From NCBI GenBank assembly GCA_045535815.1, contig JAZSMJ010000073.1:1-25488 (forward strand): a stretch of 25,488 bases of DNA, given 5' to 3'. The notes beneath the pieces are model-generated. The model ran no database searches and was not told where the DNA came from. It saw only the letters and a list, made by a program, of their open reading frames with translations. A program made the translations under genes and the position numbers. Below are positions 8,516-16,777 of this stretch, one piece after another. Origin of the DNA: JAZSMJ01 sp045535815 (GTDB taxonomy: Bacteria > Bacillota > Clostridia > Oscillospirales > CAG-272). Numbering within the stretch: the stretch's first letter is position 1; every line of letters begins with the position of its first letter.

Positions 8516-8544
8516 TTGACATATCTTGATATGCGTGATAAAAT
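8516..8544 (+). promoter_or_regulatory. Lysine operon promoter
   Basis: Perfect -35 TTGACA (8516-8521), 17-base spacer, -10 TAAAAT (8539-8544). Transcription would begin near 8551, exactly at the 5' end of the lysine riboswitch. A perfect palindrome, CATATC-TT-GATATG (8520-8533), overlaps the -35 end and spacer. Confidence 0.85.
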
Positions 8545-8551
8545 GATTGCG

Positions 8552-8800
8552 GATAGAGGTGCGGTTTCGATTATTAAAATTCGCCCAAGGCTTCCGCAAG
8601 CCGTTTAAAGCGATTTCGAAAGGCGACGCCGCCGAAGCGGGATGAGTGCGGATCGATTCCTCGCTGGTCTGCAGATAAACAATTTGCAGACTGTCATCTT
8701 TATGCAATGCAGCACAAAGATGGAGGGCTATCATGTAAGATAACATATATTCTATATTATATTACATGTATAGCTGGTTTTCAACCGGTTTTTTTGTTTT
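8552..8800 (+). promoter_or_regulatory. Lysine riboswitch (L-box) with terminator
   Basis: Upstream of dapA, the 5' strand GATAGAGGTGCG (8552 onward) and the 3' strand GGAGGGCTATC (to 8732) close stem P1. Inside are the family hallmarks AGGCGACGCCGCCGAAGC and the CTGTCATCTTTATG...CAAAGATGGAG arm. Downstream, CATGTAA (8732-8738) and TTACATG (8762-8768) can pair. A rho-independent terminator follows: stem 8772-8779/8783-8790, 3-base loop, then a long T run to 8800 and beyond. The class is established: lysine binding favours termination, so dapA-folD-dapB should be off when lysine is plentiful. The whole 364-base gap between queA and dapA is explained by this element, its promoter and the dapA ribosome site. 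Confidence 0.93.
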
Positions 8801-8863
8801 TTTAGTAATTTTTTTGATACGGAGCGTTTTTTTGCCCGTATAAAAAGAGGAGAATGTGTTATT

Positions 8864-9754
8864 ATGGAAAAATCCACTGTTTTTACCGGCTCAGCTGTAG
8901 CCATCATTACCCCCTTTACCGATAACAAGGTCGACTATGAACAGTTCGGTAAAATTATTGAATTTCAGATAGCGAACAAAACTGATGCTATCGTTGTATG
9001 CGGTACCACGGGTGAGGCTTCTACTCTCACAGACGAAGAACACCGCGAATGTATAAAATTCTGTGTTGACAAGGTTTCAGGAAGAGTTCCCGTAATCGCA
9101 GGAACAGGCTCGAACGATACGGATTACGCACTCGATCTTTCAAGGTTCGCCTGCGATGCCGGAGCTGACGCTCTTTTACTTGTCACACCTTATTATAACA
9201 AGGCAACTCCAAAGGGGCTTATCAAAAGCTTCGCAGCGGTTGCGGACAGCGTAAATAAGCCTATCATTCTTTACAACGTGCCTTCGAGAACCGGAGTAAA
9301 CATTCCGCTTTCGGTATACAAGGAGCTTGCAAAGCACGATAATATCGTTGCCGTAAAGGAAGCAGGCGGAAACATAAGCGCCATCGCTCAGCTTGCTGCA
9401 GAATGCGGTGATCAGCTCGATATTTACAGCGGAAACGACGATCAGATCGTTCCGATTCTTTCGCTTGGCGGAAAGGGCGTTATTTCTGTCGTTGCAAACG
9501 TTATGCCCCGTGAAACGCACGACATCTGTGCTCTTTACGCCGAAGGCAAGGTAAAGGAAAGCGCTAAGCTTCAGCTTGATATGCTTGAATTAATAAACGA
9601 TCTCTTCATTGAGGTAAATCCCGTTCCGGTTAAAACAGCAATGTCTCTTATGGGATTCTGCTCCGAGGAAATGCGTTTGCCGCTTTGCGAGATGGACGAT
9701 AAGAATAAAGCAACCCTTATTGAAGCTATGAAGAAATACTCGCTTATTAAATAA
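8864..9754 (+). CDS. dapA: 4-hydroxy-tetrahydrodipicolinate synthase DapA
   Basis: Condenses pyruvate with aspartate semialdehyde, the first committed step to diaminopimelate and lysine. The 296-residue product is a TIM barrel of normal length. The Schiff-base lysine is Lys165 in VAVKEAGG; the proton-relay tyrosine is Tyr137 in LYNVPSRTG, with the substrate-binding arginine Arg142; the CGTTGEAST loop is at 46-54 and TPYYNK at 108-113. The start ATG has GAGGAG about 11 bases upstream. It is first in a three-gene operon behind the lysine riboswitch, so repression by lysine at the RNA level is expected. Confidence 0.97.
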   Translation: MEKSTVFTGSAVAIITPFTDNKVDYEQFGKIIEFQIANKTDAIVVCGTTGEASTLTDEEHRECIKFCVDKVSGRVPVIAGTGSNDTDYALDLSRFACDAGADALLLVTPYYNKATPKGLIKSFAAVADSVNKPIILYNVPSRTGVNIPLSVYKELAKHDNIVAVKEAGGNISAIAQLAAECGDQLDIYSGNDDQIVPILSLGGKGVISVVANVMPRETHDICALYAEGKVKESAKLQLDMLELINDLFIEVNPVPVKTAMSLMGFCSEEMRLPLCEMDDKNKATLIEAMKKYSLIK

Positions 9755-9807
9755 TAAAGACTATAAAAATACTTAATTGCCGTTTTTCGGCGGAAATGGA
9801 GAACGTT

Positions 9808-10659
9808 ATGGCTGAACCCTTTGTTCTTGACGGAAAGGCTCTTTCAAAAACAGTTGAAGCGGAGCTTTCTGTTCGTGCCGCAAAAGTCATTGAAAAAACC
9901 GGAAGAGTTCCGGTGCTTGCTACTATTCTCGTCGGAGACAATCCTGCATCAGTAACGTACGTGAGAATGAAGGGCAACGCATGCAAACGTGTAGGTATAG
10001 ATTCACTCAAGGTCGAAATGCCCGAAGAAACAACAACCGAAGAGCTTGTTGCCAAGATTGAAGAGCTCAACCGTGACGATAACGTTTGCGGTATCCTTCT
10101 TCAGCATCCTGTGCCGAGGCATATTGACGAGCAGAAATGCTTTAATACCATTTCTCTTGAAAAGGACGTTGACGGTGTAAACACGGCCAGCTTCGGTGCT
10201 TTTACCATGGGACTTGATGCGTATAAATCCGCAACTCCCCTTTCAATTATGACCATACTTGAGCGATATAACATCCCGCTTTCAGGAAAGCATGCGGTTG
10301 TAGTGGGAAGAAGCCCTATTCTCGGAAAGCCCGTTGCAATGCTTCTTTTAAACAAAGACGCTACGGTCACAATATGCCATTCAAGAACAAAAAATCTTCC
10401 CGAGATACTAAAGACAGCCGATATAGTCGTTGCGGCAGTCGGAAAGCCGGAGTTTATTCAAGCAGATTGGATAAAGGAAGGCGCAGTTCTTGTTGACGCA
10501 GGATATAACGAGGGTAACGTTGGAGATATCGACCTCAAAAATGCCGCTTCCAAGTCAAGTGCATACACACCCGTTCCGGGCGGTGTAGGTCCGATGACTA
10601 TAGCACAGCTTATTGAGCAAACAGTAACAGCCGCTGAAAAGAAGGCAGGCTTGAGATAA
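9808..10659 (+). CDS. folD: FolD methylenetetrahydrofolate dehydrogenase/cyclohydrolase
   Basis: Interconverts 5,10-methylene-, methenyl- and 10-formyl-tetrahydrofolate using NAD(P). 283 residues from the ATG at 9808, chosen because GGAG lies 6 bases before it; an in-frame ATG at 9796 has no proper ribosome site. Catalytic residues are kept: Tyr51 and Lys55 (TYVRMK), Gln99 (LLQHPVP) and Asp122 (KDVDG). The nucleotide-binding GRSPILGKP is at 167-175. Two places differ from the common FolD sequence: LLQHPVP instead of VQLPLP, and SATPLS (141-146) where PCTP is usual. It lies 53 bases after dapA and 31 before dapB, so it is in the lysine-riboswitch operon, an unusual partner. Confidence 0.93.
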   Translation: MAEPFVLDGKALSKTVEAELSVRAAKVIEKTGRVPVLATILVGDNPASVTYVRMKGNACKRVGIDSLKVEMPEETTTEELVAKIEELNRDDNVCGILLQHPVPRHIDEQKCFNTISLEKDVDGVNTASFGAFTMGLDAYKSATPLSIMTILERYNIPLSGKHAVVVGRSPILGKPVAMLLLNKDATVTICHSRTKNLPEILKTADIVVAAVGKPEFIQADWIKEGAVLVDAGYNEGNVGDIDLKNAASKSSAYTPVPGGVGPMTIAQLIEQTVTAAEKKAGLR

Positions 10660-10690
10660 AACCTTCGATCACTAACAAAGAGGAAAAGAA

Positions 10691-11455
10691 ATGATAAACA
10701 TATTACTTTGCGGAGCTAACGGACGTATGGGACGCGCAGTTGCTAAGGCTGCAAAAGACGATACCGAAATAAACGTTTGTGCCGGTATAGACGTTTCAGC
10801 GTCTGATACAGACCTTAGTTTTCCGGTTTTTCAGTCGCTTGCAGATTTTTCGGGCAAAGCAGACGTTATAGTCGACTTCTCCCATCACAGTGCTGTTGAG
10901 GGTATTCTGAATTATGCTAAGGAAAGCAGTATTCCCGTCGTTATTGCCACTACGGGTCATTCAAACGATGAGATGGCTCAAATAAAGGCTGCTTCTTCAA
11001 AGATACCTGTATTCTGGTCAAGAAATATGTCGCTTGGCATTAATCTTCTTATCGGTCTTGCAAAGAAAGCTGCATCTACTCTCGGTGATACCTTTGATAT
11101 TGAAATAATTGAAAAGCACCACAATCAAAAGCTTGACGCACCAAGCGGCACAGCTCTTATGATAGCCGATGCAATATCAAGCATTACCGACAGTCAAACC
11201 GAATACGTTTACGACAGACACAACGAAAGAAGAAAGCGCTCCAAAACCGAGATAGGTATACACGCAGTCAGAGGCGGTACTATAGTTGGTGAGCACGAGG
11301 TTATATTCGCAGGTCACGACGAGGTCATTTCCTTATCGCACAGTGCCACATCCCGTGAGGTTTTTGCCTGCGGAGCTCTGAGAGCTGCAAAATATATAAC
11401 TGCAAAGGCTTCCGGATTTTACACTATGAGCGAGCTTGTAAACGATATGATATAA
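10691..11455 (+). CDS. dapB: 4-hydroxy-tetrahydrodipicolinate reductase DapB
   Basis: Reduces the DapA product with NAD(P)H, the second step to diaminopimelate and lysine. 254 residues, normal length. The dinucleotide-binding GANGRMG is at 8-14. The C-terminal tetramerisation/substrate domain has the signature IEKHHNQKLDAPSGTA, with catalytic His143 or His144 and Lys147, and later VRGGTIVGEHEV. The ribosome site GAGGA is about 6 bases before the ATG. It is the last gene of the lysine operon and is closed by a strong terminator. Confidence 0.96.
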   Translation: MINILLCGANGRMGRAVAKAAKDDTEINVCAGIDVSASDTDLSFPVFQSLADFSGKADVIVDFSHHSAVEGILNYAKESSIPVVIATTGHSNDEMAQIKAASSKIPVFWSRNMSLGINLLIGLAKKAASTLGDTFDIEIIEKHHNQKLDAPSGTALMIADAISSITDSQTEYVYDRHNERRKRSKTEIGIHAVRGGTIVGEHEVIFAGHDEVISLSHSATSREVFACGALRAAKYITAKASGFYTMSELVNDMI

Positions 11456-11461
11456 AGTATT

Positions 11462-11493
11462 AAAGGTATGTATCACACAGGATACATACCTTT
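11462..11493. terminator. Bidirectional terminator between dapB and capA
   Basis: Perfect 13-bp stem AAAGGTATGTATC/GATACATACCTTT (11462-11474/11481-11493) with a 6-base loop, followed by a T run on the plus strand; the minus strand also ends in TTTAATA. It serves convergent dapB and the capA-like gene. Confidence 0.93.
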
Positions 11494-11506
11494 TTTATAT
11501 GCTTTT

Positions 11507-12709
11507 TTATTCAAAGTCTCCCAAAAATTCAGAAGATATGGTGCTTGTAACATATCCCTTAAGCTTTGATAGCGAGGTATAATTTCCATAGTATTTTATT
11601 CCGTGCGCCTTTGCCTGCTCTTCCGAATAATCGGAAAGCAAGAGAACGGAATTATCGTAAAAGCTCGGAGTAAAATCATATACCGTGGGAATAAAGACAA
11701 CGTTTTCTATACTCGGCTCGGCATCGCCGTATCTTACGATATCAAAGGTGATAAGCCCCCCCACCATATTATAATCCTTTGCCATTTCGGCAACGAAATT
11801 TCCGAGTGAATAAACGCACAGAGTCTGACGTCCGTCCTTTGCGGTTATCCATTCTATAGGCTGAAGAACGTGAGGATGGTGTCCGAGTATAACGTCAGCG
11901 CCGTTATCTGCCATTATCTGAGCGTATTCCTTCTGTATATCGTTAGGCTTAAAGGTATTTTCATCTCCCCAATGTGCAGAAACGATAACAAGATCAGCCT
12001 CGGCATCAGCTCTTGCAACCTGTGATGCAACCGTCTCTTTATCAAGATAAGGTACACAGAGATCTGAATCTGCCGAAAGCGTTATATAGTTTGTAAAATA
12101 GGTATATGACAGAAAGGCTATCTTTACACCCTGCTCCTCATATATGCGCAAGGTGTTGTAGTCCTCTTCATTCTCATATCCGCCTATCATAAGCATATCG
12201 AGGTCCTTTAGAAAATCAATGGTTTGAGATAACCCCTTAGCACCCTTATCAAGCATATGATTTGTTGCTATATTTACAACGTCAAATCCAATTTCATCAA
12301 GCTGATAGCCCATATCCTGCGGACTGTTGAAGAGAGGATAATAGCTGATATCAAATCCCTCTCCGCACATTAAGGTTTCCTGATTTATAAAGGCTATGTC
12401 AGCCTCGGATATTATATCCGAAACCGCTTCATAAGTATGCCTGAAATCGTATTTATAAGTACTGTCTGATGAAGCCGACACAGCCAGAGCTTCTCTTACG
12501 TTTCCGTAATAGGTAATATTATCTCCTGCACCGACAAAGGATACGACCGTGTAGTCAAGAGGCTGTGTAAGCTCAGAATTTTCGTTCTGAGGAGCAAAAT
12601 CAACGGTTTGTAAGCTGTAGCTGTCATCAGCTGTTTTTTCGGCACAACCGCATAATATAAGCAAATTCAAGGCAAGAATTGCCAAAAGCATTTTAAAGGC
12701 CGGTCTCAT
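11507..12709 (-). CDS. CapA-family lipoprotein (second of tandem pair)
   Basis: CapA/PgsA-type protein with a metallophosphoesterase-like fold; related proteins take part in poly-gamma-glutamate or capsule assembly, but many have no known substrate. 400 residues from the ATG at 12709, which has GGAG 8 bases upstream; longer in-frame starts lack this. The N-terminal signal ends in a lipobox LCGC (Cys22), so it is probably a membrane-anchored lipoprotein outside the cell. Motifs: FVGAGDNITYYGN, ADIAFINQETLM, VNIATNHMLDKG, VIVSAHWGDE, ADVILGHHPHVLQPIEW, YSLGNFV. It starts 16 bases after its paralog's stop, so the two are co-transcribed. No capB or capC genes are visible. Confidence 0.88.
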   Translation of the reverse strand: MRPAFKMLLAILALNLLILCGCAEKTADDSYSLQTVDFAPQNENSELTQPLDYTVVSFVGAGDNITYYGNVREALAVSASSDSTYKYDFRHTYEAVSDIISEADIAFINQETLMCGEGFDISYYPLFNSPQDMGYQLDEIGFDVVNIATNHMLDKGAKGLSQTIDFLKDLDMLMIGGYENEEDYNTLRIYEEQGVKIAFLSYTYFTNYITLSADSDLCVPYLDKETVASQVARADAEADLVIVSAHWGDENTFKPNDIQKEYAQIMADNGADVILGHHPHVLQPIEWITAKDGRQTLCVYSLGNFVAEMAKDYNMVGGLITFDIVRYGDAEPSIENVVFIPTVYDFTPSFYDNSVLLLSDYSEEQAKAHGIKYYGNYTSLSKLKGYVTSTISSEFLGDFE

Positions 12710-12725
12710 ACACCGCACTCCTTTA

Positions 12726-14075
12726 TTAATTATCATAATTCAAAACGTATTCGGGTAAAAATTCGGATGACACGTTTTTCAGAGCATATCCGTAAAGGGT
12801 TGAAAGATCAAAGCTTCCGTAAAGCTGAGATCCGTGCACTGCACACAGCTCTTCCGTATACTCCGAAAGTCTGTATAGCTCGATATCGTATCTTATAGGA
12901 AGGTCTTTATCGTCAAGGATATTAACGTCAGAAATATAGTGGCAGACCACCGGCTCAAGCTGTACATTTTCAATAGAATATGAAATCTCTGACAGATCCT
13001 CGGAATAATTCTTGACTATATCAAAGGATACAAGACCGCCAAGCATATTATATGAATCAAGCATTGTGGATATTAGATTGCCAAGTGAATAAATGCAGAG
13101 CGTGCGGTTCCCTTCTGCACCTTCAATCCACTCGATAGACTGTACTACGTGAGGGTGATGTCCGATTATGACGTCCGCTCCGTTATCGGCAATCAGCTGA
13201 GCCAGACGCTTCTGCTCAGAATTTACCGTAAATGAATTTTCAGTACCCCAATGCATAGAAACAAACACGAGGTCAGCCTCTTCCTTTGCCTTCGTTATAT
13301 GTCTTATGATCGCCTCATCATTTATAAGAGGGATAACACACTCGGGGCTTCCGGAGTTGATAGAATATCCGTTTGTACCATAGGTATAGGCAAGAAATGC
13401 TATTTTTGTATCCTCATACTCATAAATACGGATGGTTTCATAATCCTCGGAATTTTCATATCCGCCTATCATTAAGGCATCTTTTGACTTCCAATATGAA
13501 ATAGAGTTTTTATAGCCTGTTCCCTTGTATACCGTATCCATATCAAGCATATGGTTATTGGCGATATTAATAACGTCAAATCCAAGTGATATAAGGGTAT
13601 CGCCCATCTCATCGGGAGAATTGAAGTTCGGATGCCCGGAATGACCGAACTTTTGTCCGGCTATAGGTGCTTCCTGATTTACAAAGGCAATATCAGCCCT
13701 TCCGATCATATCCGAAATACCGCTGTACATCCCTTTAAAATAATATTTTTCAGATGTGCCGTCGCCAAATTGCTCAACGGCCTCCTTCATTGCTTGATTA
13801 ATAAGAGACTGGTGAACGATATTATCTCCTGCGGCTATGAAAGAAATAGTATTGTCTGTAATTTCTTCCTCTTCTGTTTCAGCCGTGGTATACTGCTCGC
13901 CCTCACTTACCGCCTCGGTATTGCCTTCAATTTCGGTTTGAGTCGGAATCCGACCCTGCCCGTGTATATTATCCTCATTATTGTCTTTAGGATTAGAACA
14001 GGCTACCGAAAACAATGCAAAGGCAACAAGCAGAATAGTAAGCAGTATGTTTTTCATTTTAAGCGTTCTTTTCAT
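12726..14075 (-). CDS. CapA-family lipoprotein (first of tandem pair)
   Basis: 449-residue paralog of the next gene. Signal peptide with lipobox ending at Cys26 (LFSVAC), then an acidic Glu/Thr-rich linker (about 27-75) before the CapA domain. Motifs: FIAAGDNIVHQSL, ADIAFVNQEAPIAG, VINIANNHMLDMD, VFVSMHWGTE, ADVIIGHHPHVVQSIEW, YSLGNLI. The invariant Asp/Asn/Glu/His positions of the metallophosphoesterase-like core are present in both copies, so both are likely active. The ATG has GGAG 7 bases upstream and a good promoter lies at 14111-14139. Substrate is unknown. Confidence 0.88.
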   Translation of the reverse strand: MKRTLKMKNILLTILLVAFALFSVACSNPKDNNEDNIHGQGRIPTQTEIEGNTEAVSEGEQYTTAETEEEEITDNTISFIAAGDNIVHQSLINQAMKEAVEQFGDGTSEKYYFKGMYSGISDMIGRADIAFVNQEAPIAGQKFGHSGHPNFNSPDEMGDTLISLGFDVINIANNHMLDMDTVYKGTGYKNSISYWKSKDALMIGGYENSEDYETIRIYEYEDTKIAFLAYTYGTNGYSINSGSPECVIPLINDEAIIRHITKAKEEADLVFVSMHWGTENSFTVNSEQKRLAQLIADNGADVIIGHHPHVVQSIEWIEGAEGNRTLCIYSLGNLISTMLDSYNMLGGLVSFDIVKNYSEDLSEISYSIENVQLEPVVCHYISDVNILDDKDLPIRYDIELYRLSEYTEELCAVHGSQLYGSFDLSTLYGYALKNVSSEFLPEYVLNYDN

Positions 14076-14110
14076 TTATCTTCTCCGTCAGGATTTATAC
14101 TCTTCTTTAT

Positions 14111-14139
14111 ATTATAGTACCTTTACGGCTATTCTTCAA
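14111..14139 (-). promoter_or_regulatory. Promoter of the capA-like pair
   Basis: Minus strand: -35 TTGAAG (14134-14139), 17-base spacer, -10 TATAAT (14111-14116), about 36 bases before the first capA-like start. Confidence 0.75.
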
Positions 14140-14156
14140 GTCTTTTTTATAAACAA

Positions 14157-14198
14157 AAAAAGTATTGACCCTTAAAATTACAAAAGTCAATACTTTTT
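14157..14198 (-). terminator. Terminator of serC-serA
   Basis: 13-bp stem, AAAAAGTATTGAC paired with GTCAATACTTTTT, 16-base loop, followed on the minus strand by a T-rich run. It lies 18 bases after the serA stop and just upstream of the capA promoter. Confidence 0.85.
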
Positions 14199-14215
14199 CA
14201 CATAACATATTACTT

Positions 14216-15376
14216 TTAATAAAGAGTTACTCTTATCATACCGTCAATATTTTTAAGCGATTCAACGGCGTGATCGGAAACGCTTCCGTTTATTTCAACG
14301 ATAGTATAAGCATATTCCTTCTTCGATCTGTTAAGCATATTTTCGATATTTATATGCTCAGCAGCAATAGTTGAAGATATCTGAGAAAGAACGTTGGGAA
14401 TATTCTTATGCATCATACAGATTCTTGCGTCTCCGCTGTGAGGCATGGAAGCATTCGGGTAGTTTACGCTGTTCTTGATATTACCTGTTTCGAGGTAGTC
14501 AATAAGCTCATGAGCAGCCATAACTGCACAGTTATCTTCACTTTCGTTTGTAGAAGCGCCAAGGTGAGGAATAGCAACTATTCCTGGCACACCGATTACC
14601 TCTTTAGTCGGGAAGTCGGTAACGTAGCTTGCAACCTTTCCGCTCTCGATAGCAGCCTTAAGATCTTCAGCGTTTACGAGATCTGCTCTTGAAAGGTTGA
14701 TGATTCTTACGCCGTCCTTCATCTTTGCAAGAGATTCAGCATTGATAATGCCCTTCGTTTCTGCAGTTGCAGGAATATGAAGTGTGATGTAATCGCTGTT
14801 TTCAAAAATATAATCATAGCCGGAAGCTCTTTCGATATCCTTTGAAAGACTCCATGCAGCCTCAACAGTAAGGTAAGGGTCGTAGCCTATAACCTTCATT
14901 CCGAGGTGTCTTGCTGTGTTTGCAACCATACCGCCTATTGCTCCGAGTCCTACGACACCGAGCTTCTTGCCTGCAACCTCAACACCTGCAAACTTGGATT
15001 TGCCCTTTTCGACAAGCTTTGCAGCATCGTCTTCATCCTTAAGAGTAGCCGCCCATTCGATACCGCCAACGATATCTCTGGAAGCAAGCAGGAGAGCTGC
15101 CAGAGTAAGCTCTTTAACACCGTTTGCGTTAGCACCGGGAGTATTGAAAACAACAATGCCCATATCAGCAAGCTTATCAACGGGAATATTGTTTACGCCT
15201 GCGCCCGCTCTTGCAACTGCCTTAAGCTCAGAGCCGAATTCCATATCGTGCATTACTGCACTGCGGACGAGTATTGCATCGGGATTTTCGATATCTTCTG
15301 AAAGGGTATATTTGCTCTTATCAAAAATATCGGTACCGATCTTAGCTATTTTATTGAGAAGTTTAATATTTTTCAT
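14216..15376 (-). CDS. serA: D-3-phosphoglycerate dehydrogenase
   Basis: Oxidises 3-phosphoglycerate to phosphohydroxypyruvate with NAD, the first step of serine synthesis. 386 residues, the short SerA type. NAD-binding GLGAIGG is at 143-149. Active-site residues of the D-isomer dehydrogenase family are Arg230 (NLSRADLVN), a Glu near 259 and His271 (PHLGAST). A C-terminal ACT-like domain occupies about residues 315-386 (ICMMHKNIPNVLSQI...), which suggests serine feedback. It starts 3 bases after the serC stop, so the two form one operon. A serB phosphatase is not visible. Confidence 0.95.
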   Translation of the reverse strand: MKNIKLLNKIAKIGTDIFDKSKYTLSEDIENPDAILVRSAVMHDMEFGSELKAVARAGAGVNNIPVDKLADMGIVVFNTPGANANGVKELTLAALLLASRDIVGGIEWAATLKDEDDAAKLVEKGKSKFAGVEVAGKKLGVVGLGAIGGMVANTARHLGMKVIGYDPYLTVEAAWSLSKDIERASGYDYIFENSDYITLHIPATAETKGIINAESLAKMKDGVRIINLSRADLVNAEDLKAAIESGKVASYVTDFPTKEVIGVPGIVAIPHLGASTNESEDNCAVMAAHELIDYLETGNIKNSVNYPNASMPHSGDARICMMHKNIPNVLSQISSTIAAEHINIENMLNRSKKEYAYTIVEINGSVSDHAVESLKNIDGMIRVTLY

Positions 15377-15379
15377 TAT

Positions 15380-16474
15380 TTATTTTGTCTCCTTGGGGTT
15401 ATTTGCGGCAAAAGCCTTCATAAACTCAACCAGCTTTTCTACACCTTCGATGGGCATAGCATTGTATATGGAAGCTCTCATACCGCCAACTGAACGGTGT
15501 CCCTTGATGTTCTTAAAGCCTGCTGCGTCTGCTTCTTTTGCAAACTTCTTATCAAGATCAGCATCTCCTGTAACAAAGGTAACGTTCATTATAGAACGGC
15601 AATCCTTTTCTGCAGGTGCTATATAATAATCCTGAGAATCAATATAGTCGTAAAGTATACCGCACTTCTTTTCGTTATACTTCTTCATCTCTTCAAGACC
15701 GCCTATCTCAAGAAGCCACTCGTAAACCAGCTTTGCCATATAGATAGAATAGCAAGGCGGAGTGTTGTACATAGAATCGTTATCAGCCATTATCTTGTAA
15801 TCAAGCATTGTGGGTATATCTGCTCTTGCATTACCGATAAGATCCTCTCTTACAATAACAACGGTAAGACCTGCAGGAGCCATATTCTTCTGAGCACCGG
15901 CATAGATAAGACCGAACTTTGTAACGTCTACCGGCTCGGAGAGAATGCAGGATGACATATCAGCAACAAGCGGAATATCTCCCGTATCGGGAATATAGTT
16001 ATACTTTGTTCCGAATATTGTATTGTTAAAGCAGATATGAACGTAATCAGCATCGGGTCTGAAATCGCTCTTTGTAAGCTGAGGAATATACGTGTTGTTC
16101 TTATCCTCTGAAGAAGCAACGAGTCTTGCATCTCCGTATTTTTTCGCTTCACTGTAAGCTTTTTTGGAGAACTGACCGGTAACGATGTAATCAGCCTTTC
16201 CGTTCTTGGTCATAAGGTTAAGCGGAACAGCGGCAAACTGCGTTGAAGCGCCGCCCTGAAGGAAAAGCACCTTATAGTTATCGGGAATATTCATCAATTT
16301 GCGAAGAAGAACCTGTGCCTCGGAAATAATAGCTTCATATACAGGTGAGCGATGGCTCATCTCCATAACCGACATACCGGCATCGCCGTATGATATAAGC
16401 TCTGACGCAGCCTTTTCAAGTACGGGAAGCGGAAGCATCGAGGGGCCTGCTGAAAAATTATACACTCTGTTCAT
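15380..16474 (-). CDS. serC: Phosphoserine aminotransferase
   Basis: PLP enzyme that makes 3-phosphoserine from phosphohydroxypyruvate and glutamate; also usable in pyridoxine synthesis. 364 residues, normal length. N-terminal YNFSAGPSMLPLPVLE, the substrate loop MEMSHRSP (38-44), GGAST phosphate-binding segment at 74-78, and the PLP lysine Lys196 in YAGAQKNMAPAG. The ATG has GGAGG 8 bases upstream. It is first of the serC-serA operon, with a strong promoter at 16525-16553. Confidence 0.97.
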   Translation of the reverse strand: MNRVYNFSAGPSMLPLPVLEKAASELISYGDAGMSVMEMSHRSPVYEAIISEAQVLLRKLMNIPDNYKVLFLQGGASTQFAAVPLNLMTKNGKADYIVTGQFSKKAYSEAKKYGDARLVASSEDKNNTYIPQLTKSDFRPDADYVHICFNNTIFGTKYNYIPDTGDIPLVADMSSCILSEPVDVTKFGLIYAGAQKNMAPAGLTVVIVREDLIGNARADIPTMLDYKIMADNDSMYNTPPCYSIYMAKLVYEWLLEIGGLEEMKKYNEKKCGILYDYIDSQDYYIAPAEKDCRSIMNVTFVTGDADLDKKFAKEADAAGFKNIKGHRSVGGMRASIYNAMPIEGVEKLVEFMKAFAANNPKETK

Positions 16475-16524
16475 TTAGATTTCCTCCATATCTTTCTCTG
16501 AAAGAAAAATTAAAATATAATATA

Positions 16525-16553
16525 ATTATACATACATATTTCTCTTTAGTCAA
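16525..16553 (-). promoter_or_regulatory. serC-serA promoter
   Basis: Minus strand: -35 TTGACT (16548-16553), 17-base spacer, -10 TATAAT (16525-16530). The leader is about 45 bases to the serC start. Confidence 0.88.
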
Positions 16554-16732
16554 GTAAAAAATTAAAAAACAAAAACTTTTTATAATATTGATGCAAAAAA
16601 TCTCAAAAATGCAATAAATATTCCGCATACTTGCATATTTTCGCTTAAAAATTGCCATACATTAAAACAGATGTATGTATTTTGAAATAATTTTGTATCA
16701 GCTATTCATAATTATATGCTCTGAAAACAAAA

Positions 16733-16774
16733 AGATCCGCTCCTGAACAAACATTGATTTCAGATGGCGGATCT
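16733..16774 (-). terminator. Terminator of azlC-azlD
   Basis: Stem AGATCCGC/GCGGATCT with an inner CTGAA/TTCAG pair; on the minus strand it is followed by TTTTTG. It lies directly after the azlD stop. Confidence 0.85.
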
Positions 16775-16777
16775 ATT

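Larger units (their letters stand above)
16475..16777. other. AT-rich serC-azlD intergenic region
   Basis: About 300 bases with no convincing gene. It holds the serC promoter and leader (to 16553), an AT-rich stretch, an inverted repeat CATACAT/ATGTATG (16656-16662/16671-16677), and the azlD terminator (16733-16774). The ATGTATGTAT motif occurs both in the serC promoter spacer and in that inverted repeat, so it could be a regulator site, but the sequence is simple enough for chance. Confidence 0.5.

Noticed and set aside
8500..8750. Minus-strand open frame of about 86 codons across the queA-dapA gap
   Set aside because: It lies entirely over the lysine riboswitch and its promoter, has no ribosome site and no protein-like composition.
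14916..15626. Long plus-strand frame of about 236 codons over serA-serC
   Set aside because: It is a Ser/Ala/Pro-rich shadow of two well-identified minus-strand genes, with no promoter or ribosome site.
16458..16658. Short minus-strand frame overlapping the serC start
   Set aside because: It crosses the serC promoter and start in another frame, is AT-driven and has no ribosome site.
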